A stretch of DNA of 64,000 bases from Deinococcus koreensis (GTDB lineage Bacteria; Deinococcota; Deinococci; Deinococcales; Deinococcaceae): assembly GCF_002901445.1 (NCBI RefSeq), contig NZ_PPPD01000001.1, positions 124,001 to 188,000 on the forward strand, written 5' to 3'. Made by a program: the position numbers and the translations under genes. The number at the start of each line of letters is the position of its first letter. The first letter of the stretch is position 1. Below are positions 17,695 through 26,509 of the stretch, piece by piece. The notes beneath the pieces are model-generated. The model made no database searches. It had not been told where the DNA came from and was given only the letters and a program-made list of their open reading frames with translations.

Positions 17695-18047
17695 AATTTG
17701 CCAACCATTCTATTCTTTTGATCGGTCTACTGCTCACTTCTTCGATGGCGGAGTCGCAATCCCAAGCCCCCAGCCCAGTCGGATATAAGCTGTTTACCAG
17801 ATCGCACGTGGTTGGTGATTTCGAAGGCAGTGATTTTGACAAGACAGTCGAACTGGATAACGGAATGGTGTGTGAGTTCAGGTCATATCACTACACATAC
17901 GCTTACAGACCAGAGGCTGCGGTGTTCACGAAGATTCTGACCACTGCCGATCAGAAGCGCCTGGGTGTCAAGAATCCTACAGGGATAGTCACGCTATACA
18001 AATTACTAATCGAAGACTACTCCTATGATGTTTACAGGCTCCGGTGA
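17691..18047 (+). CDS. Small secreted protein of unknown function, low G+C
   Basis: 118-residue hypothetical protein. Residues 1-20 look like a signal peptide (MKFANHSILLIGLLLTSSMA), followed by a polar mature part rich in Tyr, Asp and Lys; one cysteine. No family recognised. The GTG start overlaps the permease stop (GTGA). Base composition drops to near 47 percent G+C over much of the gene, against about two thirds in its neighbours, and codon use is correspondingly different, which suggests recent acquisition. It ends four bases before the chosen start of the flavin monooxygenase gene. Confidence 0.65.
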   Translation: MKFANHSILLIGLLLTSSMAESQSQAPSPVGYKLFTRSHVVGDFEGSDFDKTVELDNGMVCEFRSYHYTYAYRPEAAVFTKILTTADQKRLGVKNPTGIVTLYKLLIEDYSYDVYRLR

Positions 18048-18051
18048 CCAG

Positions 18052-19179
18052 ATGACCCAATCCTCCCAGTCCGAATTCCTGTGGTTTCTGCAACTCTCGC
18101 GTGACGGCGAGTTCATCGGCACGGCCACGAAGCCGCCGCGCAGGCCCACCCTCCCCTACCTGCAGTCGCTGATCTCCACGGCGGGCGAGGCGGGTTTCGA
18201 GGCCCTGCTGACCGCCACCAACTACCACTCTGAGCACGAGAACTACACGGCGGCGGTGGCGGCGCTGGCCCGCACGGCGCCGACCGATCCGGCGCTGCTG
18301 ATCGCGGTGCGGCCCGGCATGTTCCACCCGGCCATGTACGCCAAGATGCTCGCCACGCTGCAGAACCTCTTTCCGGGGCGGGTGCGGCTGAACATCGTGA
18401 CCGGCTCCAGTCCGGCCGAGAACGCCATGTACGGCGACTTCGAGGATCACGCGCGGCGCTACGAGCGCACCCGCGAGTTCATGACCATCCTGCGCCAGCT
18501 CTGGACTCAGCCGCCGCCGCAGTCGCACAGGTCTGACCTGTACGCCTTCGAGAACGCCGTGCTCGACCCGGCGCCCGCGCAGCCCATCCCGCTGTATTTC
18601 GGCGGGGCCTCGCCGGTCGCGCAGGGCATCGCCGCCGACCTGGCCGACGTGTACCTGATGTGGGGCGAGCGCGAGGACATGCTGCAGGAACGGCTGAACC
18701 AGATGCGGGCGCTGGAGGCCCAGACCGGGCGCCCGCTGCGCTACGGCCTGCGAACCCACGTGATCGTGCGCGAGACCGAAGCCGAGGCGCAGCGGGCCGC
18801 CGAACGCCTGATCAGCCGGGTCGATCCGGCGGTGCGGGCGGCGTTCGTCGCGAGCCACGCGCATGTGGACGGCGTGGGGCAGCAGCGCCAGATCGAGATG
18901 ATGAAGGGCCTGGGCGAGGGGCTGATGGTGGAGCCGGGCCTCTGGGCGGGGGTCGGCATGGCCCGCAGCGGCGTGGGCGTGGCCCTGATCGGTGATCCGG
19001 GGCAGGTGGCCGCCAAGATCCGCCGCTACGAGGAGATGGGCTTCTCTTCGTTCATCTTCAGCGGCTACCCACACCTGGAGGAAGCTCGGCGTTTCGGTGA
19101 ACTGGTCATGCCGCTCCTGAAGGGCAGCCGGGCCGAGGAGCGGGCCATCCACACGGACCGCGTGGCGCCGGTCGCCTGA
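18052..19179 (+). CDS. LLM-class flavin-dependent monooxygenase, SsuD-like
   Basis: Bacterial luciferase-like FMNH2-dependent monooxygenase of the alkanesulfonate monooxygenase (SsuD) type, 375 residues, releasing sulfite or attacking similar substrates. Motifs: EAGFEALLTATNYHSEHEN near residue 45, NLFPGRVRLNIVTGSSPAEN near residue 105 and the C-terminal IRRYEEMGFSSFIFSGYPHLEEA. I chose ATG 18052 over 18025 because the latter lies within the preceding gene. The mature context, downstream of a sugar-type importer and without an SsuABC set, makes the substrate uncertain. Its stop abuts the PhoU stop in TGATCA. Confidence 0.82.
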   Translation: MTQSSQSEFLWFLQLSRDGEFIGTATKPPRRPTLPYLQSLISTAGEAGFEALLTATNYHSEHENYTAAVAALARTAPTDPALLIAVRPGMFHPAMYAKMLATLQNLFPGRVRLNIVTGSSPAENAMYGDFEDHARRYERTREFMTILRQLWTQPPPQSHRSDLYAFENAVLDPAPAQPIPLYFGGASPVAQGIAADLADVYLMWGEREDMLQERLNQMRALEAQTGRPLRYGLRTHVIVRETEAEAQRAAERLISRVDPAVRAAFVASHAHVDGVGQQRQIEMMKGLGEGLMVEPGLWAGVGMARSGVGVALIGDPGQVAAKIRRYEEMGFSSFIFSGYPHLEEARRFGELVMPLLKGSRAEERAIHTDRVAPVA

Positions 19180-19842
19180 TCAGCGCGCGCCGCCGGGCCG
19201 CAGCACCAGCACCTCCAGCCGCTCGGCCACGTTGACCAGATGGTCGCCCAGCCGCTCCAGATCACGGGCCATGCGTCCGGCGGTCAGGGCGACCTCGGTG
19301 TCCTCGGGGCGCTCCAGCAGGCGGGTCAGGGAGGCGCGCTGCATCTGCTCGTAGAGCGCGTCGACCTGCTCGAAGTCCAGCCGCATGACCTCGCGGGCCG
19401 CCTGCACGTCGCGCTCGGCGAAGGCGAAAGACAGCCGCTCGATCATCTGCGAGAGGAGCCGCACGATGGGCACGGCGTCCTGCAGGGTGGCCGATCTTAC
19501 GCGGGGCGCGAAGGTCTCCAGGGCGCGGGCCACGTTGAAAGCGTAGTCGCCCACCCGCTCCAGGTTGGTCAAAGAGCGGAAGACCATCAGGTGGAAAGCC
19601 AGTTCCTCGTCGGACAGGCCGGTGGCGAAGGCCTGCAGGCAGGCGTCCTCCAGCTCGCGTTCCAGGGCGTCGGTCTCGCACTCCAGCACGCCCGCGCGGG
19701 CGGTCAGGCCGGCGAACTCGGCGCGGCCGTCGGCGTCGCGCACGGCTTCGAGCTGCTCCAGCACGATACTGAGCATCCGCAGAAAGCGGGCCGTGACCAG
19801 CGCCGTGCTGGCCTGACCTGCGCTTGTGGTGCTGGGGGTCAT
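19180..19842 (-). CDS. phoU: PhoU-type phosphate signalling protein
   Basis: Negative regulator that links the Pst phosphate transporter to PhoR/PhoB signalling. 220 residues with two three-helix PhoU repeats, seen in VLEQLEAVRDADGRAEFAGL and in FAFAERDVQAAREVMRLDFEQVDALY, each with the E-x3-D-type metal-binding pattern (ALERELEDACL). LERVGDYAFNVARALE and LERLGDHLVNVAERLEVL are the conserved repeat cores. A GATACT box is six bases upstream of the ATG. No pst genes adjoin. Confidence 0.9.
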   Translation of the reverse strand: MTPSTTSAGQASTALVTARFLRMLSIVLEQLEAVRDADGRAEFAGLTARAGVLECETDALERELEDACLQAFATGLSDEELAFHLMVFRSLTNLERVGDYAFNVARALETFAPRVRSATLQDAVPIVRLLSQMIERLSFAFAERDVQAAREVMRLDFEQVDALYEQMQRASLTRLLERPEDTEVALTAGRMARDLERLGDHLVNVAERLEVLVLRPGGAR

Positions 19843-19848
19843 GAGCGC

Positions 19849-19854
19849 AGTATC
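19849..19854 (-). promoter_or_regulatory. -10 box for phoU
   Basis: GATACT ends six bases before the ATG at 19842. Confidence 0.4.
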
Positions 19855-20030
19855 GCGCGGGGGTGTGATGAGGGGGTCAAGAAATGGGCAGGCCTCGGTT
19901 CATAGAGGCTGAAGAGCGCAGGGCAGACCGATCAGGCGACGAAACGATTTCTCCTCTCCCGACCGCCTGCCACGGGACGCCGGCCTCTTTACTGTCTGGG
20001 CTGTCTGAGCCGGGCATCTCCATGCAGCGC

Positions 20031-21239
20031 CTAGCGGCCCGTGGATCCGGGTGGAGTACCGGCCGCCAGGGTGACAGGAATCGTCAGGGTCTGACCGGCG
20101 CGGCTGACCGTCAGCCGCACGGTCTCGCCCGCGGCGCGGCGGAACAGGGTCTCGCGCAGGTCGGCCGAGGTGCGGATCGTCTGCCCGTCGAGCGCCGTCA
20201 CCACGTCGCCCCCCAGGAAGACCGGGCCGATGGGCGTGTCGATGCGGGTGGTGCCGCCGCGCAGCCCGGCGCGCCGGGCGGGGCCATCCGGGCTGACGCT
20301 GGAGATCAGCGCGCCCTCGCGGGGTAACGTGTACTGGGTGCGGGCCTGCTGGGAGAGCACGTCCAGTTCGAAGGGGGCGAGCACCACCCCCAGCACCGGC
20401 CCGACCACGGTGCGGCCCGCCCGCAGTTCGGGCAGCAGACGGCGGGCTACGTCCACCGGCACGGCAAAGCCCACCCCGGCGCTCTGGCCCACGCCCGTGG
20501 CCGCTCCCGAGGGAGACAGGATCTGGGTGCTGATCCCGATGACCTGCCCGGCCGAGTTGAGCAGTGGCCCCCCCGAGTTGCCCGGATTGATGGCCGCGTC
20601 GGTCTGGATGGCGCGCTGGGCGATCTGCCGCAGGCCGGTAGGGATGCTCCGCTCGACTGCCGACACGATGCCGGTGGACGCGCTGAACTGCAGACCGAAG
20701 GGCGCGCCCAGGGCGATGGTGGTCTGGCCGACCCGCAGCCCGGCCGACGAGCCCAGTGGCAGGGGCCGGATGCGCGCCGCGCTCAGGTTCTGCACCTGGA
20801 TCAGCGCGAGATCGTAGTCGGGCGCGCTGCCGACCAGTCGGGCGGGATAGGCCTGCTCGTCGCCACGCAGCCTCACGCTCAGTCGGCTGGCCCCCTCCAC
20901 CACGTGATAGTTCGTCAGCGCGTAGCCCTGGGCATCGACGAAAAAGCCGCTGCCACTGGACTGATCCTCGCCCCCGCGGGGATCCTGGAAGAGGGGGTTG
21001 GAGAACACCGGCTCGGCCGACCCGGAGGCCGTCGACGCCTCGATGAAGATGACCCCCGCCAGCGCGCCCTCGATGATGTCGGCTGCGGCGCGCTCCGCTG
21101 CCGGGAGCGTGGGCGCCGGCGTCGCCTGAGGTGCCGGGGACGCTGGGGCTGGGGGGGCATTCTGGGCCAGGGCGCTGGACAGCAGCAGGCTCAGCCACAG
21201 GGTGAAGGGTCGGACACGCTGCAACGTGGTCTGGAACAT
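20031..21239 (-). CDS. HtrA/DegP-type trypsin-like serine protease with PDZ domain
   Basis: Envelope quality-control protease, 402 residues. A signal peptide ends at ALA near residue 25, followed by a Pro/Ala-rich linker. The catalytic triad is visible as His in TNYHVVEG, Asp in PDYDLALIQV and Ser in NPGNSGGPLLN. A single PDZ domain occupies about the last 110 residues, with a GALISSVSPDGPARRAGLRGG carboxylate-binding region and GDVVTALDGQTI. The start is supported by AGGAGG six bases ahead of the ATG. It stands alone and is divergent from the nucleoside ABC operon. Confidence 0.9.
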   Translation of the reverse strand: MFQTTLQRVRPFTLWLSLLLSSALAQNAPPAPASPAPQATPAPTLPAAERAAADIIEGALAGVIFIEASTASGSAEPVFSNPLFQDPRGGEDQSSGSGFFVDAQGYALTNYHVVEGASRLSVRLRGDEQAYPARLVGSAPDYDLALIQVQNLSAARIRPLPLGSSAGLRVGQTTIALGAPFGLQFSASTGIVSAVERSIPTGLRQIAQRAIQTDAAINPGNSGGPLLNSAGQVIGISTQILSPSGAATGVGQSAGVGFAVPVDVARRLLPELRAGRTVVGPVLGVVLAPFELDVLSQQARTQYTLPREGALISSVSPDGPARRAGLRGGTTRIDTPIGPVFLGGDVVTALDGQTIRTSADLRETLFRRAAGETVRLTVSRAGQTLTIPVTLAAGTPPGSTGR

Positions 21240-21415
21240 GGGGGCCTCCTGCGCTCATCTAAAGGGCAGGGCTCCGCCTCACTCTGGGTGCCAGATTCCA
21301 GTGTAATCAAAGCCTAAAAGGAGCCTCTATGAGGGCGGTGGCCTGGATCAGGCCCCGTGGTTCGCCGTCGGCCGCGCCGCGCCTGCCACCCCGCATGACG
21401 CGCCAGCACACCTGT

Positions 21416-21421
21416 CAGGAT
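21416..21421 (+). promoter_or_regulatory. Weak -10 box for the BMP-type ABC operon
   Basis: CAGGAT ends seven bases before ATG 21429, with ATGACG at 21395-21400 as a possible -35. Weak as a hexamer but the spacing matches the leaderless pattern. Confidence 0.3.
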
Positions 21422-21428
21422 GTGGCCC

Positions 21429-22991
21429 ATGATTCCGCCACCATCAGCCCCTCCTCCGGCCCTGCATCTGCGGGGCATCACCAAGCGCTTTCCGGGCGTC
21501 GTGGCGAACGACCGCGTCGACCTGAGCGTGGGGCGCGGCGAGGTGCTGGCCCTGCTGGGAGAGAACGGCGCGGGCAAGAGCACCCTGATCTCCATCCTGT
21601 ACGGCCTCTACCAGCCCGACGAGGGCACGGTCGAACTGGCCGGGCGACCGGTGCGGATCGGCAGCCCGGCGCAGGCGCGCACCCTCGGCATCGGGCTGGT
21701 GCCGCAGCACCCGCTGCTGGTCTCGCGGCACACGGTCGCGGAGAACCTGGCCCTGGGCTTCGGATCGGGCCTCTTCCCGGCCCGCGGCGTCACCGCGCGC
21801 ATCCGCGAGCTGTCTCAGCAGTACGGGCTGGAGGTCGACGCGTCGGCACGGGTCTCCGACCTCTCGCCCGGCGAGAAGCAGCGCGTGGAGATCATCCGGG
21901 CCCTGCTGGGCGGCGCACAGGTGCTCATTCTGGACGAACCGACCTCGGTATTGACCCCGCAGGAGGCGGGGAGCCTGTTCCGCGTGATGCGCGATCTGCG
22001 CGCGGACGGCCGCTCCCTGATCTTCATCTCGCACAAACTGGACGAGGTGCTGGCTGTGGCCGACCGCGTGACCGTGCTGCGGCGCGGTAAGGTCGTGGGC
22101 GAGGTGCCCACGCTGGGCGCGACCCGCGAGTCGCTGGCCGAGCTGATGGTGGGGCGCTCGGTGGACTTCACCCGCAAGCGTGGGGCACCGGGGACGGGCG
22201 ACGTGCTGCTGCAGGTGCACGGGCTGCAGGCCAGCGGTTCGCGCGGCCTGCCGGCCCTGCGCGGCGTGAGCTTCGAGCTGGGGCGCGGCGAGGTGCTGGG
22301 CGTGGCGGGCATCGCCGGCAACGGGCAGAGCGAACTCGTCGAGGTGCTGGCCGGGCTGCATGGGGCCACGGGCGAGGTGACGCTGGACGGGCGGCCCCTC
22401 TCGGGCGGCGCGCAGGAACGCTTCCGTGCGGGCGTGGCGCACATTCCCGAAGACCGCATCCACTCGGGCACCGTCCCCTCCATGACGGTGGCCGAGAACG
22501 TGGCCCTGCGGGGCTACGACCGGCCCCCACTGGCCCGCGGCTTGAGCCGCGACCTGAAGCGCACCGATGAGCTGGCGCGGCGCGAGGTCGAGGCGTACGC
22601 CGTCTCCACGCCGGGCATCCACACGCCCAGCCGGCTGCTCAGTGGCGGCAACATCCAGAAGCTGATCCTGGCGCGCGAACTGGCCGGCGAGCCGAAGCTG
22701 ATCCTGGCGGTTCACCCCACCTACGGGCTGGACATCGGCGCGACCGATCAGGTGCACCGCGTCCTGCTGGAGCGCACCACGGCGGGCGCGGGCGTGCTGC
22801 TGGTCAGCGAGGATCTCGATGAGCTGCTCAGCCTGTCCGACCGGATCGGCGTGATGGTCGGGGGCTCGCTGCTGGGGCCGTTCCCGGTGGGCGAGGTCAC
22901 GCGCGAGTCGCTGGGCCTGCTGATGGGCGGCGCGCACCCCCACAGCCTGCCGGGCGCGGATCAGGGAGTCGTCGCCGGGGGACTGGCGTGA
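21429..22991 (+). CDS. ABC transporter ATPase, double-domain, nucleoside/simple-sugar (BMP) type
   Basis: Fused dual ATPase of the RbsA/NupO group, 520 residues. The first domain has an intact Walker A (GENGAGKST), signature LSPGEKQRVEI and Walker B VLILDEPTSVLTP. The second has the degenerate GIAGNGQSE in place of Walker A, signature LSGGNIQKLILARELAGEPKLI and a Walker B-like LILAVHPTYGLDIGAT, as is normal for this group. ATG 21429 was preferred to 21420 because of promoter spacing. The next permease gene starts on its stop (TGATG). The BMP-type permeases downstream and the BMP binding protein at 28393 point to nucleosides as ligand. Confidence 0.9.
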   Translation: MIPPPSAPPPALHLRGITKRFPGVVANDRVDLSVGRGEVLALLGENGAGKSTLISILYGLYQPDEGTVELAGRPVRIGSPAQARTLGIGLVPQHPLLVSRHTVAENLALGFGSGLFPARGVTARIRELSQQYGLEVDASARVSDLSPGEKQRVEIIRALLGGAQVLILDEPTSVLTPQEAGSLFRVMRDLRADGRSLIFISHKLDEVLAVADRVTVLRRGKVVGEVPTLGATRESLAELMVGRSVDFTRKRGAPGTGDVLLQVHGLQASGSRGLPALRGVSFELGRGEVLGVAGIAGNGQSELVEVLAGLHGATGEVTLDGRPLSGGAQERFRAGVAHIPEDRIHSGTVPSMTVAENVALRGYDRPPLARGLSRDLKRTDELARREVEAYAVSTPGIHTPSRLLSGGNIQKLILARELAGEPKLILAVHPTYGLDIGATDQVHRVLLERTTAGAGVLLVSEDLDELLSLSDRIGVMVGGSLLGPFPVGEVTRESLGLLMGGAHPHSLPGADQGVVAGGLA

Positions 22992-24043
22992 TGCGGCTGA
23001 TGCCCCTGGCCGTTCCTTCGGCGGCGCGGGCAGTGGTGGTCACGCTGATCGCGGTGGCCCTCGCGCTGGCGCTGTGCGCGCTGGTCTTCGTGTTCTACGG
23101 CGTCTCGCCGGGCACGGTCTACGGCACCATGCTGCGCGGCACCCTGGGCGACCCGACCGGTCTGGCCGAGGTCGGGCGGCGCACCATCCCGCTGCTGCTG
23201 ATCGGCGCGGGGCTGGCGCTGGCCTTCCGGGCACAGTTCTTCAACATCGGCGCCGAGGGGCAACTGCTGCTGGGCGCGGTGTTCGCGGCGGGTACGGGGC
23301 TGTTCGTGCCGCTGCCCGGGTTCCTGATCCTTCCCGCCATGTTCGTTATGGGCGCCCTGGGCGGCGGCCTGTGGGCGGGCGTCGCGGCGTGGCTGCGGCG
23401 GCTGAACGTGAACGAGATCCTGTCCACGCTGATGCTCAACTACATCGCGGTGGCGCTGGTGACCTACCTCATCGCCGGCCCCTGGAAGGGCAAGGACGTG
23501 CGCGGCTACATCTACACCGACACCATTCCGGACGCCGCCTACCTGTCGACCCTGCCGGGCACCCAGGTGCACTGGCCCACGCTGCTGCTGGGCGTGGTGG
23601 TGGCGCTGGGCCTGCAGTGGGTGCTGGGCCGTTCCACCTTCGGCTACGCCCTGCGGGTGGTCGGGGAGAATCCGGGCGCCGCGCGCTACGCCGGCCTGAA
23701 CGCCCCTGGGATCGCCACCACGGTCGCGCTGATCACCGGCGGCGCGGCCGGGCTGGCCGGCGCGGGCGAGGTCGCGGGCATCCACCACCGGCTGCTGGAG
23801 GCGGGGCAGCTCAGCCTGGGCTACGGTTTCACGGCCGTGATCGTGGCCTGGCTGGCGCGCGGCCACCCGGCCCTGTGCCTGATCACCGCGCCCCTGATGG
23901 GCATCATCCTGGCGGGCGGCGACCTGCTGAAGATCGACCTGAACATGCCCTTCCGGGTGGTGGATGTGTTCTCCGGCGTGATCCTGCTGTGCCTGATCGC
24001 CTCGGAGGTCTTTGTGCGCAACCGCGTGGCGTGGGGGAAATGA
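22991..24043 (+). CDS. ABC transporter permease, BMP/nucleoside type (first)
   Basis: Membrane subunit of the NupP/YufP type, 350 residues, eight to ten hydrophobic segments. The family motif FRAQFFNIGAEGQLLLGAVFA is near residue 78, LNVNEILSTLMLNYIAV near residue 138, and the ATPase-contact region LRVVGENPGAARYAGLNAPG near residue 220. The ATG overlaps the ATPase stop by one base (TGATG); a GTG three bases earlier is equally possible. Confidence 0.9.
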   Translation: MRLMPLAVPSAARAVVVTLIAVALALALCALVFVFYGVSPGTVYGTMLRGTLGDPTGLAEVGRRTIPLLLIGAGLALAFRAQFFNIGAEGQLLLGAVFAAGTGLFVPLPGFLILPAMFVMGALGGGLWAGVAAWLRRLNVNEILSTLMLNYIAVALVTYLIAGPWKGKDVRGYIYTDTIPDAAYLSTLPGTQVHWPTLLLGVVVALGLQWVLGRSTFGYALRVVGENPGAARYAGLNAPGIATTVALITGGAAGLAGAGEVAGIHHRLLEAGQLSLGYGFTAVIVAWLARGHPALCLITAPLMGIILAGGDLLKIDLNMPFRVVDVFSGVILLCLIASEVFVRNRVAWGK

Positions 24044-24050
24044 TGGGAAT

Positions 24051-24080
24051 GGCAGAAGGCAGAAGGCAGATGGCAGATGG
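24051..24080 (+). repeat. Tandem 7-bp repeat GGCAGAA/GGCAGAT
   Basis: Four contiguous 7-bp units, two GGCAGAA then two GGCAGAT, followed by GG, lie between the two permease genes and upstream of a good Shine-Dalgarno site. The same GGCAGATGGCAG core recurs as hairpin arms at 29569-29615 and, inverted, at 61131-61142. Confidence 0.6.
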
Positions 24081-24103
24081 CCGAGGGCAAGAGGAGCGGC
24101 GAC

Positions 24104-24997
24104 ATGGATAACGTGGTCGTGGAGGCGCTGGTACGGGCGCTGGCGGTGGGGACGCCGCTGCTGCTGGCGTGCCTGGGGGCGATCCTGAACGAGCGCGCTG
24201 GGGTCGTGAACCTGGGGGTCGAGGGCATGATGGCGGTGGGGGCGCTGGCGGCCTTCGCGGTGGCCTCGGCCTCGCCGGACGCGAGCCTGTGGGCGGCCGT
24301 GGGCGCGGCGATGCTGGCGGGAGCGGCGCTGTCGTGGCTGCACGCGCTGGCGACGGTCACGCTGCGGGCCAACCAGTTCGTGAGCGGGCTGGCGCTGGCG
24401 CTGCTGGGCACGGGCGCGGCGGGGCTGCTGGGCAAGAAGTTCGAGGGCCTGCCGCTGTTCAACAAGGTTCAGGACTGGAACCTGGGCGGTTTCGTGGTCA
24501 GCCCCTTCACCGTGGCAGCGCTGCTCCTGGCGGGCGCCCTGGCCTTTTACCTGAACGCCACCCGCTGGGGCCTGACCCTGCGCTCGGTGGGCGAGAACCC
24601 GGCGGCAGCCGACGTCCTGGGCGTGAACGTGGGGCTGGTTCGCACCCTGGCGGTGCTGGCGGGGGGCGCCCTGTCCGGGCTGGCGGGAGCGTTCCTGGCG
24701 CTGTCCTACCGCGCCTCCTGGGCCGACAACATGACGGCGGGGCTGGGCTGGATCGCGGTGGCGCTGGTCATCTTCGTCGGCTGGCGACCGCTGCGGGCCA
24801 TCGCCGGGGCGCTGTTCTTCGGCTTCCTGTATTACCTGCAGTTCCGCCTGCAGGGCAACAGTCCGGTGCCCACCGAGGTGTTCAGCGCCATGCCCTTCGT
24901 GCTCGTGCTGGTCGTGCTGGCACTGGCCGGGCGGCGCGGGCAGGCGGGAGACGCCCCGGCGGCGCTGGGCCGGGCGTACGTGCGCGGAGAACGTTGA
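24104..24997 (+). CDS. ABC transporter permease, BMP/nucleoside type (second)
   Basis: Second membrane subunit (NupQ/YufQ type), 297 residues, about eight hydrophobic segments. Motifs: LNERAGVVNLGVEGMMAVGAL near residue 28, ANQFVSGLALALLGTG near residue 89, LRSVGENPAAADVLGVNV near residue 163. The start at 24104 has GAGGAG seven bases upstream; an earlier in-frame ATG at 24077 falls in the tandem repeat and lacks such a site. Convergent with the DsbD-alpha-like gene, seven bases away. Confidence 0.9.
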   Translation: MDNVVVEALVRALAVGTPLLLACLGAILNERAGVVNLGVEGMMAVGALAAFAVASASPDASLWAAVGAAMLAGAALSWLHALATVTLRANQFVSGLALALLGTGAAGLLGKKFEGLPLFNKVQDWNLGGFVVSPFTVAALLLAGALAFYLNATRWGLTLRSVGENPAAADVLGVNVGLVRTLAVLAGGALSGLAGAFLALSYRASWADNMTAGLGWIAVALVIFVGWRPLRAIAGALFFGFLYYLQFRLQGNSPVPTEVFSAMPFVLVLVVLALAGRRGQAGDAPAALGRAYVRGER

Positions 24998-25004
24998 GAA
25001 CCGA

Positions 25005-25433
25005 TCAACGGCTGGGTCGGCCCACCGACCAGTTCACCGTTTTGGTCTGACCCTCGATCACTGTGACCACCCGCTCCTTCTCCTGCACCGTGCAGACGCC
25101 GTTCACCCGGTCGCACAGGAAGAAGGTGGCTTTCAGGGTGATCCGGCCTCCCCGGGTCTGGGGCAGCGGAATCCGGAGATCGTCGAGGCGGAGAAGGGTA
25201 TTGACGGGATCGGCGGGATCGGGAATGCCCCGCAGCACGAAGGACTGGCGGGAACCGGCGGCCACGACGCTCAGGGTGGAGGCCCCACGGCGGTTGAAGC
25301 CGATGCCCGGCGGGGTGGTGAAGCGGATCAGGAGCGAGGTGGACGCTGTCGTCGAGGGGAGTAATGCCGAGGCGTCCACCACAGCCAGCACAGTGATCAG
25401 TCCGGCCAGGACAGACGTTGTTTCCCGCTTCAT
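25005..25433 (-). CDS. Small exported protein, possibly DsbD-alpha-like
   Basis: 142 residues with an N-terminal signal-like segment (residues 7-23). The body is beta-rich. Two cysteines occur in FFLCDRVNGVCTVQEKERVVTV near residue 110; their spacing and the following pattern recall the Cys pair of the N-terminal immunoglobulin-like domain of DsbD (GCADAGFC in E. coli), which passes electrons to thioredoxin-like partners. Its ATG overlaps the stop of the thioredoxin-like gene by four bases, so the two proteins are made together. The DsbD-alpha link is a weak, motif-based inference. Confidence 0.6.
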   Translation of the reverse strand: MKRETTSVLAGLITVLAVVDASALLPSTTASTSLLIRFTTPPGIGFNRRGASTLSVVAAGSRQSFVLRGIPDPADPVNTLLRLDDLRIPLPQTRGGRITLKATFFLCDRVNGVCTVQEKERVVTVIEGQTKTVNWSVGRPSR

Positions 25434-25966
25434 TTCTCGACCAGCAGCCTCTGGATGGTCGCCTCCAGGCCGGGAATGGCGTGGGGGAAGCGGGAACTGA
25501 TCTCTCCGACATGCACGGCCCGCAGCCGGCCCCGTCGGTCGAGCAGGTAGAAGGTCGGCCAGGACGAGTTGCTCCACGCCCGCCAGTTGAAGGAGTCGTT
25601 GTCCTGCACGACGGGCCAGCTCACGCCGTCGTCTTTCAGCGACGCCCGTACATTGGCCAGCGGCTTATCAGACTCGAATTCCGGCGTATGGACACCGATG
25701 ATCTCCAGCCCCTGATCCCGGTATCGGCCGTACCAGCCCTTGAGGGTAGGCAGGCTGTTGTGGCAGTTGATGCACGAGTAGACCCAGAAGTTCACGATCA
25801 CGACCCGGCCCCGCAGGCTGGCGAGCGGCGCGGCGTCCGGGCTCAGGGTGGCCGGGCTGGCTGTGTTGAGCCAGGACGTGCCCCGCAGTTCCGGGGGCGT
25901 CTGGTTCACGCCCACCGCCTGGGCGGGCAGGAGCAGCAGGGCGCACAGCAGGGGCAGGCGGGTCAT
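25430..25966 (-). CDS. Exported thioredoxin-like protein (TlpA/DipZ C-terminal type)
   Basis: 178-residue thioredoxin-fold protein with a signal peptide (MTRLPLLCALLLLPAQAVG). The active site is C-I-N-C in VNFWVYSCINCHNSLPTL near residue 68, as in the C-terminal domain of DipZ proteins, with the cis-proline region SWPTFYLLDRRGRL near residue 140. Likely role: thiol-disulfide exchange outside the membrane. ATG 25966 has GGAGGT five bases upstream; the earlier in-frame ATG does not. Overlaps the next gene by four bases. Close to MsrPQ, which also repairs envelope proteins. Confidence 0.83.
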   Translation of the reverse strand: MTRLPLLCALLLLPAQAVGVNQTPPELRGTSWLNTASPATLSPDAAPLASLRGRVVIVNFWVYSCINCHNSLPTLKGWYGRYRDQGLEIIGVHTPEFESDKPLANVRASLKDDGVSWPVVQDNDSFNWRAWSNSSWPTFYLLDRRGRLRAVHVGEISSRFPHAIPGLEATIQRLLVEK

Positions 25967-26156
25967 AGGGCACCTCCGTCCCAGGGCCGTCAGGCTCATG
26001 GGGATTCGTCGGAGATACGGAAGCGACCCTCCCCAGGTTCAATGGACACACGCGGACTCGCTCGATAAAGACCGGCACAAGCGCTCTCAAAGCCGCCACG
26101 CCCGATCCTCCGCCTAAGCTCTGCGAACAGGCCGGATGGCGGCCCCAGGAGGCGAG

Positions 26157-26354
26157 ATGACGATCAAGGTCGGAGATAAGGTGCGCTGGAACAGCCACGG
26201 CTCTCACGCCGAGGGCAAGGTCGTGAAGATCGCCCACGAGGACGGCGAGGTGAGCGGGTTTCACTACAGGGCCACGAAGGACGATCCCCGGTACATCGTG
26301 GAGGTGGACGGCAAGAAGACCGCGCACACGGAAGACGCGTTGAGCAAGATCTGA
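26157..26354 (+). CDS. DUF2945 / HVA1-type Tudor-like small protein
   Basis: 65-residue cytosolic protein of the DUF2945 family (hypervirulence-associated TUDOR domain). The whole family pattern is visible: VGDKVRWNSHGSHAEGKVVKI, then a short linker, then DPRYIVEVDGKKTAHTEDAL. Role unknown. ATG 26157 is preceded by AGGAGG at a four-base spacing; TAAGCT at 26115-26120 may be its -10. The ATG at 26136 would put the ribosome site inside the gene and was not used. Confidence 0.82.
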   Translation: MTIKVGDKVRWNSHGSHAEGKVVKIAHEDGEVSGFHYRATKDDPRYIVEVDGKKTAHTEDALSKI

Positions 26355-26509
26355 CGCGCCCACCAGCCGACGGGTCATCCTGAACGGCGCTGATGAGTTC
26401 ACTTCGCAGCGTCGAGAGCTGGGCAGTCGACCCGGCCGCAATCTTCGGGCACATGAGATCAGCCTGACCAGCGAACTCGCAGTCAGGCTGAAAGCGTTGC
26501 AGACGCTCT
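26355..26509. terminator. Hairpin between the DUF2945 gene and msrQ
   Basis: In this convergent gap TCAGCCTGAC at 26459-26468 pairs with GTCAGGCTGA at 26482-26491 over a 13-base loop. There is no T-tract, so a terminator role is only likely. Confidence 0.4.

Noticed and set aside
24051..24080. Tandem repeat considered as a CRISPR array
   Set aside because: Units are 7 bp and contiguous without spacers.
26459..26491. Hairpin considered as part of a third MITE-like copy
   Set aside because: The stem sequence and flanks share nothing with the ACAGCGGTA ends or the conserved 60 bases.
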